DNA from: JBDTDV01 sp039922875
GTDB lineage: Bacteria > Actinomycetota > Actinomycetes > Actinomycetales > Microbacteriaceae
Length of the DNA stretch: 64,000 nucleotides
NCBI GenBank assembly: GCA_039922875.1
Contig: JBDTDV010000066.1
Coordinates: forward strand, 9,010-73,009
Direction: 5' to 3'
Part shown: positions 16,523 through 25,234 of the stretch, piece by piece
Layout: each line of letters begins with the position of its first letter
How positions within the stretch are numbered: position 1 is the stretch's first letter
Program-made: the position numbers and the translations under genes
Notes under the pieces: generated by a model
What the model was told of the DNA's origin: nothing
Database searches by the model: none
The model's input: only the letters and a program-made list of their open reading frames with translations

Positions 16523-16777
16523 TCAGGTGTTCACGGAACGGCCGCCTCGCCCACGCAGCACGCCGACGAAGCTGATCGTAGACACGATCGCCCAGACACC
16601 CTCGAGTAGCAGAAAGCCCCACTGCCGCCCAAAGAAGGCATCCACAGCCAGCACAGCGGATCCGACGGCGTTGAGCACCAGATACCGCAACGACTTCTGA
16701 TCGAGCAGCCCCCACTGGGCTAGCGCGAAGCCGCTCAACACGAGCAACGATCCGACGATCTGAACGACTTGACCCAT
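16523..16777 (-). CDS. Small membrane protein, CBU_0592-like
   Basis: The 84-residue protein has three hydrophobic stretches (VVQIVGSLLVLSGFALAQWG, LVLNAVGSAVLAVDAFFG, FLLLEGVWAIVSTISFVG), the pattern of the CBU_0592 domain family. ATG at 16777 follows GGGAGA; an upstream TTG at 16807 is less likely. It sits between tmk and the mod operon. Function unknown; found widely in actinobacteria and alphaproteobacteria. Confidence 0.75.
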   Translation of the reverse strand: MGQVVQIVGSLLVLSGFALAQWGLLDQKSLRYLVLNAVGSAVLAVDAFFGRQWGFLLLEGVWAIVSTISFVGVLRGRGGRSVNT

Positions 16778-16843
16778 GACTGTCTCCCAAAAGGTGGAGC
16801 TTAGCAAACAGTCCGGCGCCCAAATGCCCGGCCGCGGCCGGGC

Positions 16844-17479
16844 TCAGCCGACGACGGGCTCCACTCTGGCGCGGATCGCGGCCGCGACATCAGCGACGGA
16901 GCCGGAAGCATCAAGAACCAGGAATCGGTCCGGCTCCGCGTCGGCAAGGCCCAGGTAGGCGGCGCGGACCCGGGAATGGAACTCGGCATCCTCCGCCTCC
17001 AGTCGGTCGTAGCGAGGCCGACTACCGTTCATCCGGCCTCGCGCCAGGTCCTCGTCGAGATCCAGCAGAATGGTCAGGTCCGGGAGCAGCCCCTCGGCGG
17101 CCCAGAGCGACAGGTCGCGAATCCGAGCCGGATCGAGTTCCCGCCCGGAGCCCTGGTAGGCGATGGACGAGTCGATGTAGCGGTCCTGGACCACGATCTC
17201 CCCGCGCCGCAGGGCCGGTCGCACCAGCGTGGCGATGTGCTGCGCACGATCCGCCGCATAGAGCAGCGCCTCAGCGCGGGGAGAAATGTGGCCGCGGTGA
17301 TGTAGCACGATCTCGCGGACCTCGACGCCGACGTCGGTGCCGCCCGGCTCGCGGGTTCGCAGCACGTGGTGCCCGATGGATTCCAGCCATGCCGACAGCA
17401 GCTCGGACTGGGTGGACTTACCGGAACCGTCGCCGCCCTCAAGCGTGATGAAAAGACCCGATGCCGCCGCGGCAGTCAC
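16844..17479 (-). CDS. tmk: Thymidylate kinase
   Basis: The 211-residue dTMP kinase has the P-loop FITLEGGDGSGKSTQSELL, the DR[YH] motif VVQDRYIDSSIAYQG and the lid region following LDEDLARGRM. It converts dTMP to dTDP. Its start overlaps the topA stop by 4 bp. The length matches bacterial Tmk. Confidence 0.96.
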   Translation of the reverse strand: MTAAAASGLFITLEGGDGSGKSTQSELLSAWLESIGHHVLRTREPGGTDVGVEVREIVLHHRGHISPRAEALLYAADRAQHIATLVRPALRRGEIVVQDRYIDSSIAYQGSGRELDPARIRDLSLWAAEGLLPDLTILLDLDEDLARGRMNGSRPRYDRLEAEDAEFHSRVRAAYLGLADAEPDRFLVLDASGSVADVAAAIRARVEPVVG

Positions 17480-20412
17480 TGCTTGGGCGCCTTCTTGATC
17501 TTGTTCGCCGCACCAGCCTTTGCTGTGGTTGCCTTCGCTGTAGTTGCCTTCGCTGTAGTTGCCTTCGCCGAAGTTGCCTTCGCTGTAGTTGTCTTCGCTG
17601 TAGTTGCCTTCGCCGTAGTTGCCTTCGCCGCGCTGGCCTTCTTGGCAGGAGCCTTTCGGGTGGCCTTCTTCGGCTTCGCCGGCCCCTTAGCTCGCTTGTC
17701 GGCGAGCAACTGTACGGCGCGATCGAAATCGACCTCCTCGACGGTCTCCCCTCTGGGGATCGTGGCGTTGGTCGTGCCGTCGGTGACATAGGGGCCGAAC
17801 CGCCCGTCCTTGACCCGGATCGGCTTGCCGCTGACCGGATCGGCATCAAATTCCTTCAATGCGCTGGAGGCGCGCTTGGCGCCATACTTCGGCAGGGCAT
17901 ACAACGCGAGCGCGCCTTCGAGATCGATCTCGAAGATCTGGTCTTCGCCGGCCAGAGACCTAGTGTCCGAGCCCCTCTTCAGATAGGGCCCATAGCGTCC
18001 GTTCTGCGCCAGAATCTCCTCGCCCGATTCCGGATCGATCCCCACACTGCGCGGCAGGTCGAGAAGCTTGAGCGCGGTCTCCAGGTCGATCGAGGCGAGG
18101 TCCATCGACTTGAACAGGGATGCCGTGCGCGGCTTCTGCACCGCAGCCTTCTTTTTCTTTGCCGCCGCCTTCGTTTTCGGCTTGGCCGACGGGTCGCCTT
18201 CGGCGGCCGCCTCCACCGGCGCGGGCTCGGCGACCGCAGCCTGCGCCGAGGCGGGGTCCAGTTCGGTGACGTACGGACCGAACCTGCCGTTCTTCGCCAC
18301 GATTTCCTTGCCGTTGGCCGGGTTCATCCCGATCACCCGGTCGATCTGTACCGGCGCGTCGATCAGCTCGTGCGCCTTGGCCTTGGTCAGCTCGTCAGGG
18401 GCGAGACCCTCGGGTATGTTGATCCGGCGAGGAGTTCCGTCTGGATCCTCGCCGGGAACCTCCAGATACGGGCCGTATTTGCCGATCCGCAAGGTGACCT
18501 CATCATCGATCTTCACCGAGTTGATCGTGCGGGCGTCGATTTCACCCAGATTGTCAATGACCTGGCGCAGCCCGCGGTGGCCCTCGCTGCCGAAGTAGAA
18601 ACCGGTCAGCCACTCGGTGCGATCGGCGGTTCCCCCGGCGATCGCATCCAGATCGTCTTCTAGCTCGGCGGTAAAGTCGTACTCGACCAACTCCGCGAAG
18701 TAATCTTCCAACAGCCTGACCACGGAGAACGCGATCCAATTGGGCACCAGCGCCTGTCCACGCGGAGTGACGTAGCCGCGATCGACGATCGTAGAGAGAA
18801 TCGACGCGTACGTCGACGGTCGGCCAACGCCGAGCTCTTCGAGCGTCTTGACCAGGCTCGCCTCGGTGTACCGCGGCGGCGGGGTCGTCTCGTGGCCCTT
18901 GGCCTGCATCTCGACCACCGACAGCGGCTGCCCGACGGCCAGCGGTGGCAGGTTGGACTCCCGCTGTTCGGCGCCCTGGTTGCGCTCCTCGTCCCTGCCT
19001 TCTTCGTAAGCCTGCAGGAATCCGCGGAAGGTTATCACCGTGCCGCTGGCGGCGAATTCGGCGACCGTCCCGGCTAGCTCGCCCTCGATGATTCGCGCAT
19101 CGATCGCGATCGACGCCGTCTGCCCCTTCGCATCAGCCATCTGCGAGGCGACGGTGCGCTTCCAGATCAACTCGTAGAGTTTGAAGTCGTTGCCGCGCAA
19201 GGAGCTCGCAACTTGGCTGGGCGTGCGGAACACGTCTCCGGATGGCCGGATCGCCTCGTGCGCCTCTTGCGCGTTCTTGCTTTTGCCGGTGTACGTGCGC
19301 GGTTTTTCGGGGATGCTCTGGGCGCCGTAAAGCTTCGTCGCCTGGGCACGTGCCGCATTCGTCGCCTGACTGGACAGCGATGACGAGTCGGTGCGCATAT
19401 AGGTGATGTAGCCGTTCTCATACAGAGACTGGGCGACGCTCATGGTCTGCCGGGCCGAGAATCGCAGTTTGCGGGCGGCCTCCTGCTGAAGTGTCGATGT
19501 GGTGAACGGGGCGGCGGGGCGACGCGAGTATGGCTTGGACTCGACCTTGGTAACCGTCACCGTCGTGCTCGGCAGCGCAGCGGCGGCGGCCAACGCGGTT
19601 GCGGCGGCCTCATCAAGGGTAGTGACGCTGGACTTCAGCGCACCGGTGTCGTCAAAATCGCGACCACTGGCGATCCGTTTGCCGCCAAGGCGCACCAAAC
19701 GCGCGTCGAACACGGACCGTTGGGATGCAGCGTCGCGGGCCACATCGGAAGCGAGCTCTGCTGAGGGCGCAGCTGCGGACAACACCGCGCTGAGGTCCCA
19801 GTAACCGGCCGCTACGAATGCGAGACGCTCCCGTTCGCGGTCGACGACCAGTCGCGTGGCGACGGACTGCACTCGGCCGGCGGACAGCCCAGGCCCGACC
19901 TTGCGCCAAAGCACCGGAGAGACTTCGAACCCGTACAGTCGATCGAGGATCCGCCGGGTCTCCTGCGCATCGACCAGCGCGACGTCGATGTCGCGGGTGT
20001 TGTCTTTGGCGGCCTCGATGGCTTCCCGGGTGATCTCGTGGAAGACCATCCGCCGTACCGGAATGGTCGGCTTGAGCACCTCGATGAGATGCCAGGCGAT
20101 GGCCTCGCCCTCGCGGTCCTCGTCTGTTGCGAGCAGGAGTTCGCTGGCACTCTTGAGTGCCTTCTTCAGTTCGGAGACCGTCTTCCGCTTCTTGTCGGAG
20201 ACCACATAATATGGCTCGAAATCATTTTCGACGTCGACAGAGAACTTGCCGAGTGAGCCCTTTTTCAGTTCCGGTGGAAGGTTTTTCGGCTCAACCAAGT
20301 CACGAATGTGCCCGACGGAGGCCATCACCTGATAGCCATCGCCTAGGTATTGAGCGATCGACTTCACCTTCGTCGGGGACTCGACGATGACGAGTTTTTT
20401 CGTGCCTGGCAC
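17476..20412 (-). CDS. topA: DNA topoisomerase I
   Basis: The roughly 978-residue type IA topoisomerase starts at a GTG (20412; VPGTKKLVIVESPTKVKS) with AAGGAG 5 bases upstream. The longer frame to 20508 lacks a ribosome site. The toprim motif ATDEDREGEAIAWHL and the active tyrosine region ITYMRTDSSSLS are intact. The C-terminus has several Topo_C repeats of the type IRVKDGRFGPYVT and ends in a lysine/alanine/threonine-rich tail with tandem KATTA units. Such tails bind DNA nonspecifically in actinobacterial TopA. The enzyme relaxes negative supercoils. It heads the topA-tmk run. Confidence 0.97.
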   Translation of the reverse strand: MPGTKKLVIVESPTKVKSIAQYLGDGYQVMASVGHIRDLVEPKNLPPELKKGSLGKFSVDVENDFEPYYVVSDKKRKTVSELKKALKSASELLLATDEDREGEAIAWHLIEVLKPTIPVRRMVFHEITREAIEAAKDNTRDIDVALVDAQETRRILDRLYGFEVSPVLWRKVGPGLSAGRVQSVATRLVVDRERERLAFVAAGYWDLSAVLSAAAPSAELASDVARDAASQRSVFDARLVRLGGKRIASGRDFDDTGALKSSVTTLDEAAATALAAAAALPSTTVTVTKVESKPYSRRPAAPFTTSTLQQEAARKLRFSARQTMSVAQSLYENGYITYMRTDSSSLSSQATNAARAQATKLYGAQSIPEKPRTYTGKSKNAQEAHEAIRPSGDVFRTPSQVASSLRGNDFKLYELIWKRTVASQMADAKGQTASIAIDARIIEGELAGTVAEFAASGTVITFRGFLQAYEEGRDEERNQGAEQRESNLPPLAVGQPLSVVEMQAKGHETTPPPRYTEASLVKTLEELGVGRPSTYASILSTIVDRGYVTPRGQALVPNWIAFSVVRLLEDYFAELVEYDFTAELEDDLDAIAGGTADRTEWLTGFYFGSEGHRGLRQVIDNLGEIDARTINSVKIDDEVTLRIGKYGPYLEVPGEDPDGTPRRINIPEGLAPDELTKAKAHELIDAPVQIDRVIGMNPANGKEIVAKNGRFGPYVTELDPASAQAAVAEPAPVEAAAEGDPSAKPKTKAAAKKKKAAVQKPRTASLFKSMDLASIDLETALKLLDLPRSVGIDPESGEEILAQNGRYGPYLKRGSDTRSLAGEDQIFEIDLEGALALYALPKYGAKRASSALKEFDADPVSGKPIRVKDGRFGPYVTDGTTNATIPRGETVEEVDFDRAVQLLADKRAKGPAKPKKATRKAPAKKASAAKATTAKATTAKTTTAKATSAKATTAKATTAKATTAKAGAANKIKKAPKQ
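17519..17640 (-). repeat. 15-bp tandem repeats coding the TopA lysine-rich tail
   Basis: About eight copies of a 15-bp unit close to GTTGCCTTCGCTGTA (plus strand) encode consecutive KATTA/KTTTA/KATSA pentapeptides. Slippage within the array would change tail length without a frameshift. Confidence 0.85.
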
Positions 20413-20434
20413 CTGTCTCCTTGTTCTTACGATG

Positions 20435-20446
20435 ACGCACGTGCGT
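20435..20446. promoter_or_regulatory. Palindrome in topA upstream region
   Basis: ACGCACGTGCGT is a perfect 12-bp palindrome 23 bases before the topA start. It could be an operator; nothing else supports this. Confidence 0.25.
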
Positions 20447-20614
20447 GCCGTGACAACGCACAGCGGCGGCACCGCTAAGCGACGCCGCCCATCAGGCACA
20501 CGATACACACTCTGACGCCCTAAGTACCTAATCGGGCTCCGGTTCCGGCACGAGACTCGGCGATTTCACGGTCGCTTGTAGGCAGCTATTGCGGTATTCG
20601 GTGGGGCGAGGACA

Positions 20615-20857
20615 ATGACAGACATGGCTACTTCATCGTTTGGCTCCTACACGGCAAAGCTGACCGACGGACCTCTTGAGGGAAAAACTATTCGGACCGA
20701 TTTTCTCGAATCGGGAGACCCGCAGCCTCGGCTGGAGATCCCAGCGGACTCCGGCAAGGTGTACCTCTACGCCAGAAGCGCCGGTGTCGAGTATTCCGAG
20801 AGCGGCGAGCGTCCGAGCGCCGTTGATTACCGGTACCTTGAGGCGCGATTCGACTGA
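20615..20857 (+). CDS. Hypothetical 80-residue protein
   Basis: A small acidic protein (TAKLTDGPLEGKTIRTDFLE ... VDYRYLEARFD) without recognised motifs. ATG at 20615 follows GGCGAGG; ATG at 20624 is also possible. It stands alone, divergent from topA and convergent with the Tad locus. High-GC third positions support coding. It resembles short conserved actinobacterial proteins of unknown role. Confidence 0.65.
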   Translation: MTDMATSSFGSYTAKLTDGPLEGKTIRTDFLESGDPQPRLEIPADSGKVYLYARSAGVEYSESGERPSAVDYRYLEARFD

Positions 20858-20864
20858 CCAGCGC

Positions 20865-21212
20865 TCATCCGGAGCCGGGTGGTCCTGCCCTGGCTGTCGC
20901 GGTGATCGCGAACCCCAGATAGCTCGTCGTGGCGGTCACTGTGGCCACAACGCCCTCCATTCGGCATCCGTCGAGGGCAGCATGATTGAGCGAGGCCGCG
21001 CGCTTGGCGATCGCGCATGGTGAGCCCGGCGTCAGGCCAAGCGCGGTGTCTGCCGCCGCGAGCGCCGCGGCATCGGCGGCCCCCTCGACCTGTTGACGGA
21101 TCGCAAACCCAGCCGACAGGGCAAGGGCAAGTCCGGTGAAGATGAGGACCGCAGCAAGCACACCGACAGCAAGGATCGACCCGGATCCCTCCTCGCTCAC
21201 GTTCGCACGCAT
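20865..21212 (-). CDS. Tad-locus pseudopilin-like protein (Rv3654c-like)
   Basis: The 115-residue protein has one N-terminal membrane helix (SGSILAVGVLAAVLIFTGLA) followed by FAIRQQVEGAADAAALAAAD, the pattern of Tad-secreted Flp/TadE-neighbourhood proteins (helicase/secretion neighbourhood TadE-like, Rv3654c type). ATG at 21212 overlaps the TadE stop in TAATG, with GGAGG just upstream; the GTG at 21236 is less likely. Last gene of the Tad operon. Confidence 0.8.
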   Translation of the reverse strand: MRANVSEEGSGSILAVGVLAAVLIFTGLALALSAGFAIRQQVEGAADAAALAAADTALGLTPGSPCAIAKRAASLNHAALDGCRMEGVVATVTATTSYLGFAITATARAGPPGSG

Positions 21213-21568
21213 TAGCGACCTCCGGACAATGCGCACGAACGCGCCGAAACGGTGATGCCCAGTGCGCCGGCCGGGCCGAACGCGGCGGGAGCGCTCAGGC
21301 TCAGACAGATGAACTCCCCCTCCGCACTATGGGTGACGACTGCGGTGCTCACCGACCGGTGAACTCGCGCTGCGGCGAGGTCTGCCCCGTCGCCGCGGGC
21401 GAGCGAGCGAGCGCCGTCCGCCGCAGCATCCGACAACCGAACCTGCTGGACGACAACCTGAATCGCGCCGAGACAACAGGACAGCACCAGCAGCACCGCC
21501 GGTATCACCGTGGCGAATTCAGCTGTCACGCTGCCGGCATCGTTCCTAACCCGCAACAGTGAGCGCAC
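21212..21568 (-). CDS. TadE-like pilus assembly protein
   Basis: The 118-residue protein shows the TadE signature: NDAGSVTAEFATVIPAVLLVL, with the conserved glutamate after the short basic leader, then QVRLSDAAADGARSLARG. It has one membrane helix and a two-cysteine C-terminus (FICLSLS, ARSCALS). The start is a GTG overlapping the DUF4244 gene by 23 bp. It is probably a minor pseudopilin processed by prepilin peptidase. Confidence 0.85.
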   Translation of the reverse strand: MRSLLRVRNDAGSVTAEFATVIPAVLLVLSCCLGAIQVVVQQVRLSDAAADGARSLARGDGADLAAARVHRSVSTAVVTHSAEGEFICLSLSAPAAFGPAGALGITVSARSCALSGGR

Positions 21569-21839
21569 GCCGGATGAGGTCCGTCAGGATGCCGCGTACT
21601 TCATCGCCACGCAGGATGACCACCAGCAGACCGGCAAAGCCGACCGCGGCCATCGTCGCCACGGCATACTCGGCTGTGGCAGTGCCTTCTTCGTCCCGCC
21701 AGCGGGCAGCGAAGCGGGCAGCCGAACCGGCGACGGGCGCCGGCAGTGCGGTGAGTATCGATTGCACTGCGAGCGATGACTGTGCTGCTGGCCGAAGCGC
21801 ACCTCGCTGAGCGCGCCGAATCGAATTTTCCCAGAGCAT
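21546..21839 (-). CDS. DUF4244 protein, probable Flp-type pilin
   Basis: The 97-residue protein ends in the DUF4244 pattern DEEGTATAEYAVATMAAVGF followed by a hydrophobic helix, matching small actinobacterial Flp-like pilins. ATG at 21839 has GGAGAAG 7 bases upstream; the longer frame to 22043 has no ribosome site. The prepilin cleavage region precedes TAEYA. It is likely the major pilin subunit of the locus. Confidence 0.85.
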   Translation of the reverse strand: MLWENSIRRAQRGALRPAAQSSLAVQSILTALPAPVAGSAARFAARWRDEEGTATAEYAVATMAAVGFAGLLVVILRGDEVRGILTDLIRRALTVAG

Positions 21840-21961
21840 GGATCTTCTCCTCTTATCTGTGTGGTTATCTGTGTGGATCGATGGTGTGGATCGGCACGAG
21901 TGCAATCCTTCGCCACCGGCACCCGCAATCGGCCCCGAATGGCGAGTCTGAGAAGAACAGG

Positions 21962-22942
21962 TCAGAACGTCGAGGCTGTGGACGAGATGATGGCCAACAG
22001 GAGTGGAACGACCGCGACGAGCATGAACGCCGGCAACACGCACACTCCGAGCGGGACCATCAGGCGCACCGCGAGGGCGGCCGCGGCACGCTGACCTTCG
22101 CCGGTCGCATCCCGTCTCGTCTGCTCCGCCTCGCTGCGCAGCAACTCCGCAGCCGGGATGCCCGCCCGTCGTGCCAGCCGGATCACCCCGCCGATGCTGC
22201 CCGTCGGCGCCATGACGTCAGCCCGTGATCCTGCTCCGATGCGCGCGGCCAGCTCGAACCGGTTCACCGCATCCTCGACCAGTTGCGTCGCCCGCTCGAC
22301 CGATCCGCCGCCGGACATCGCGATCGCCATCAGGTCGATGTCGAGCCCGGGAGTGAGGCTGGTGGGCTGGGCCAACCGCACCAGCCGACGGTTCCATCGG
22401 TTCCCGGCGAACGTCAGGAAGGCACCGCCGGCCAGACAGGCCAGCCCCGGCACGGTGGTAAGCAGCACCTGGAGGGTATTGAGCCCGAGCCCTATGCCGA
22501 GCAGCACGCCGACCACTGGCAGCCCCATCACCATCCGTGCAGTGGCAGCAGGTCCCGCCAGCGCCACCCGCAGATCTCGCTGAGTCTGGCCGAGCGCGCG
22601 GAACGACGTTGCCAGATCTCGCAAGCTGGTGGCCAGCGGCGCGCCAGCCTCGTTCGCGACAAACCACGCCGCGGCCAGCCCCAGCCAAGCGCCGGCTACC
22701 GATGAAGGCAGGCGTTTCGCCGCGGTGCGAATCGCTGCGGCGATCCCGTCTCCGCGCTCACCCGCCTCGGCGCCCGCGAACACCGGCGACCGCCCTCCGC
22801 TCGGCCCGGCATCCGCGTCGATCTCGGCCAGATACCGCCATGCAGAGGCCGGGGCGACCCCGGCTCCGAGCAACACCGCCAATCGTTGGGTCACCCCGGC
22901 TACCGCTTCGATCGCCGGCGGTTGCCTCAGCCGGCGGGGCAC
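21962..22942 (-). CDS. Fused TadB-TadC type II secretion F-domain protein
   Basis: The 326-residue membrane protein appears to join two GspF-type units. The N-terminal part (APLATSLRDLATSFRALGQT ... GPAATARMVMGLPVVGVLLG) is TadB-like; the C-terminal part (LDIDLMAIAMSGGGSVERAT ... LLRSEAEQTRRDATGEGQRA, then two helices) is TadC-like. Mycobacteria encode these separately. It starts at a GTG, overlapping the tadA end by 16 bp. It forms the inner-membrane platform of the pilus machine. Confidence 0.82.
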   Translation of the reverse strand: MPRRLRQPPAIEAVAGVTQRLAVLLGAGVAPASAWRYLAEIDADAGPSGGRSPVFAGAEAGERGDGIAAAIRTAAKRLPSSVAGAWLGLAAAWFVANEAGAPLATSLRDLATSFRALGQTQRDLRVALAGPAATARMVMGLPVVGVLLGIGLGLNTLQVLLTTVPGLACLAGGAFLTFAGNRWNRRLVRLAQPTSLTPGLDIDLMAIAMSGGGSVERATQLVEDAVNRFELAARIGAGSRADVMAPTGSIGGVIRLARRAGIPAAELLRSEAEQTRRDATGEGQRAAAALAVRLMVPLGVCVLPAFMLVAVVPLLLAIISSTASTF

Positions 22943-24117
22943 GCGGGTTCCTCCGCGACGGCCAGCCGATCGTGGGCGTCTAGCTGGAAGCGCCCCATTT
23001 GCGCGATCCGGCGCGTACCGTCGGTGTGTTCAAGATGCAGCACCAATCCGATTGCGCTGACGGCCTGCCTGGCCACAGCTTCAGTGCCAAGCCCCGCGAG
23101 TGCGCCGAGCGCTTCCAGTCGCGCCGGAACATCCGCCAGTGCATTCGCGTGCACAGTTCCCGCGCCGCCGTCGTGCCCGGTGTTCAGCGCGGACAGCAGT
23201 TCCCGGATCTCAGCTCCACGGCACTCCCCCACCACGAGCCGGTCCGGTCGCATCCGCAGCGCCTCGCGCACCAAGCGCGCCATGCCGACCTCACCGGCAC
23301 CGTCCAGATTCGCCTGCCGCGACTCCAACGACACGAAATGCGGATGCTGCACCCTCAGCTCTGCGACGTCCTCGATGGCAACAATCCGGTCGCGCGGCGA
23401 AGCGGATGCCAGCAACGCCGACAATAGCGTCGTCTTGCCGCTGCCGGCTGCCCCGGTCACCAGCAGGTTCTCCCGACCGGAAATGGCGCGATTGAGGCGA
23501 GTGAGCTGGCCGGAAGTGAGCATTCCAGCCGCCTGCAGATCTGGCAACCGAAACCGTTGCTTTCGGGGAATCCGGATTGACAGCAGCGTCCCCGTGGTCG
23601 CGATCGGCGGTAGAACCGCGTGCACCCGGATTCCGTCGTGCAGGCGCACGTCCACGCATGGTGTTGTCTCGTCGATGTGCCGCCCGCCCAAGGCGATCAG
23701 CCGAACCGCGAGTTCGCGCAGCGATCCTTCGTCGGCGTCCCAGGCCAGATCTCGCACCGGACCAGCGCCGGAATCCACCCAGAGCCCAGCGGGACCGTTC
23801 ACGAAGACGTCGGTGGCCGTGCCCGCGGCGAGATACGGGGCGAGCGGGCCAAGCGCGGCCCAGTCTGTCTCCGGCGCGTCCGTCTCCGGCGCGCGCGGCA
23901 AAGCGCCGGACATTTCGGGCAGCACACCCGGTGGCCCACCGTCGCTTGGTATCACAGCGGTGGCCTGCCCTGGCGTGGCACGTTCAGCCATATCTGTCGG
24001 CCCTGCCTTCGTGCCGAGGAGGCCTCGGCCGGCAGCATGACCCCGTGGCCGCACCACGAACGGAACAGTTGCGGTGGCACCAGAATCGGACATCCGGCTA
24101 CGGTACGAGGAGTTCAC
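22927..24117 (-). CDS. tadA: TadA/CpaF-type pilus assembly ATPase
   Basis: The 396-residue ATPase has an N-terminal disordered tail (about 1-90), a dimerisation domain with VDVRLHDGIRVHAVLPPI and SIRIPRK, Walker A VTGAAGSGKTTLLSALL, the Asp box IVAIEDVAELRV and the Walker B/His region MRPDRLVVGECRGAEIRELL plus GHDGGAGTVHAN. It powers Flp pilus assembly. It starts at a GTG (24117) or the ATG at 24093. The usual upstream partner, a septum-site-determining/Ssd-like gene, is not present. Confidence 0.92.
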   Translation of the reverse strand: MNSSYRSRMSDSGATATVPFVVRPRGHAAGRGLLGTKAGPTDMAERATPGQATAVIPSDGGPPGVLPEMSGALPRAPETDAPETDWAALGPLAPYLAAGTATDVFVNGPAGLWVDSGAGPVRDLAWDADEGSLRELAVRLIALGGRHIDETTPCVDVRLHDGIRVHAVLPPIATTGTLLSIRIPRKQRFRLPDLQAAGMLTSGQLTRLNRAISGRENLLVTGAAGSGKTTLLSALLASASPRDRIVAIEDVAELRVQHPHFVSLESRQANLDGAGEVGMARLVREALRMRPDRLVVGECRGAEIRELLSALNTGHDGGAGTVHANALADVPARLEALGALAGLGTEAVARQAVSAIGLVLHLEHTDGTRRIAQMGRFQLDAHDRLAVAEEPACPAG

Positions 24118-24463
24118 GGCTGCGCTGCCCGGTTGCCGGCGAACAGGGATAACTCATCGGCGTCGATCCATGTGAGCAACAGGACCTGCGGGCGGGATTG
24201 AGGCTCGCAAACCCACCCGCGTTAGCTATGTGTTAAACCCATGCGTTAACAAGAGGGGGCGACACCTATTGGGGGAAACAGATGCCGCCTCAGCGACACG
24301 GGATTGGGGGGAATCACTCGTGCCGCACGCCAAAATAACATTCGGCCGGAGCTAGTCTACGCTGTTCACCTGGTTTGGCAACGAAATTATTCGCCAGCTC
24401 ACAGCATTCAACACAACATCCATCCAACCGGCGGCCTCCCCGTGGCCACCGAACCACATCGCC
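24118..24463. other. 346-bp gap with triple repeat and two SD-led mini ORFs
   Basis: No convincing protein gene. It holds a GYGTTA triple repeat (separate entry) and two purine-rich SD-like tracts, GGGGGAAACAG before an ATG (24282) and GGGGGGAATCACTC before a GTG (24320). These would make peptides of 18 and 11 residues. A GGCGGCC/GGCCACC stem-loop (about 24431-24449) could end ridA transcription. On the minus strand a start-less 36-codon frame abuts tadA. Confidence 0.4.
24219..24248. promoter_or_regulatory. Triple GYGTTA direct repeat upstream of tadA
   Basis: GCGTTA (24219-24224), GTGTTA (24230-24235) and GCGTTA (24243-24248) are spaced 11 and 13 bp, each in a wider TATG/CATG context, in an AT-rich patch. 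It may be an operator for the Tad locus. Confidence 0.35.
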
Positions 24464-24934
24464 TTATTCGAAGGCGAGCACCAACTCCACCTCGACCGGC
24501 GAGTTCAGCGGGAGTACCGCAACACCGACCGACGACCGCGCGTGAGCACCGGCCTCGCCGAAGATCTCACCGAGTACTTCGGATGCCCCGTTGACGACCA
24601 CTGGCTGTCCAGTGAACGATGGGTCGGAGGCTACGAAGCCGACGACCTTGACGATGCGCGTCACCCGGTCCAATGAGCCGAGCACGCTCTGCGCGGCAGC
24701 CAGAGCGTTCAACGCCGCGGTACGCGCGTAGCCCTTCGCCGCATCCGGCGACACCAGCCCGGTGCCCTCGCCGACCTTACCGGCCTCAGGCAGCGCCCCG
24801 GAAACCATCGGCAACTGCCCGGCCGTGTAGACCAGGTTGCCGCTAATCACTGCCGGTACGTATGCAGCCACCGGAGCAATGACATCCGGAATCCGGATAC
24901 CGAGCTCGGCAAGGCGATCATCAAGTTTGGACAT
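24464..24934 (-). CDS. RidA family reactive intermediate/imine deaminase
   Basis: The 156-residue protein has the RidA/YjgF fold pattern: VISGNLVYTAGQLPMVSGAL near the N-terminus, ARTAALNALAAAQSVLGSLD, VKVVGFVASDPSFTGQPVVV and the C-terminal HARSSVGVAVLPLNSPVEVE containing the conserved R-S-x-V-G signature. It hydrolyses reactive enamine/imine products of PLP enzymes. Its ATG overlaps the DUF4177 stop (TAATG), so the two are coupled. Confidence 0.92.
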   Translation of the reverse strand: MSKLDDRLAELGIRIPDVIAPVAAYVPAVISGNLVYTAGQLPMVSGALPEAGKVGEGTGLVSPDAAKGYARTAALNALAAAQSVLGSLDRVTRIVKVVGFVASDPSFTGQPVVVNGASEVLGEIFGEAGAHARSSVGVAVLPLNSPVEVELVLAFE

Positions 24935-25161
24935 TAAGCAACCTCTTCCTCATCAGAAACAGAACTAGAAACAGCATCGGAAACCGCACCCGCAGCTCCG
25001 GCACCCTCGGCGAGAACTGGCCGCTTCATGTACGCGACCAGCCCACCCTCCGGGCCATTCACCACCTGAACAAGCTCCCAGCCTTCGGAACCCCAATTGT
25101 TCAGAATCGCAGCCGTGTTGTGAATGATCAGCGGGGTGGTCAGGTACTCCCAGCGTTGCAT
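24934..25161 (-). CDS. DUF4177-like small protein
   Basis: The 75-residue protein begins MQRWEYLTTPLIIHNTAAIL, then NNWGSEGWELVQVV and ends in an acidic serine-rich tail. The WEY...LN.WG.EGWELV pattern is DUF4177. ATG at 25161 is the first good start. It is divergent from the penicillin-binding protein gene (73-bp gap). Function unknown. Confidence 0.82.
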   Translation of the reverse strand: MQRWEYLTTPLIIHNTAAILNNWGSEGWELVQVVNGPEGGLVAYMKRPVLAEGAGAAGAVSDAVSSSVSDEEEVA

Positions 25162-25234
25162 GGTTCTCCTCAGGTCACGGTTACGGCAGAGTCGGTCGAG
25201 AAACTTGCCAGCTTTCTCGCTTACTCTTGATTCT

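Noticed and set aside
17461..18663. 400-codon plus-strand frame opposite topA
   Set aside because: It lies in the complement of TopA, contains repetitive Arg/Leu-rich sequence caused by the KATTA array, and has no ribosome site.
24304..24594. 96-codon plus-strand frame
   Set aside because: It starts inside an SD-like tract and overlaps ridA in the antisense direction.
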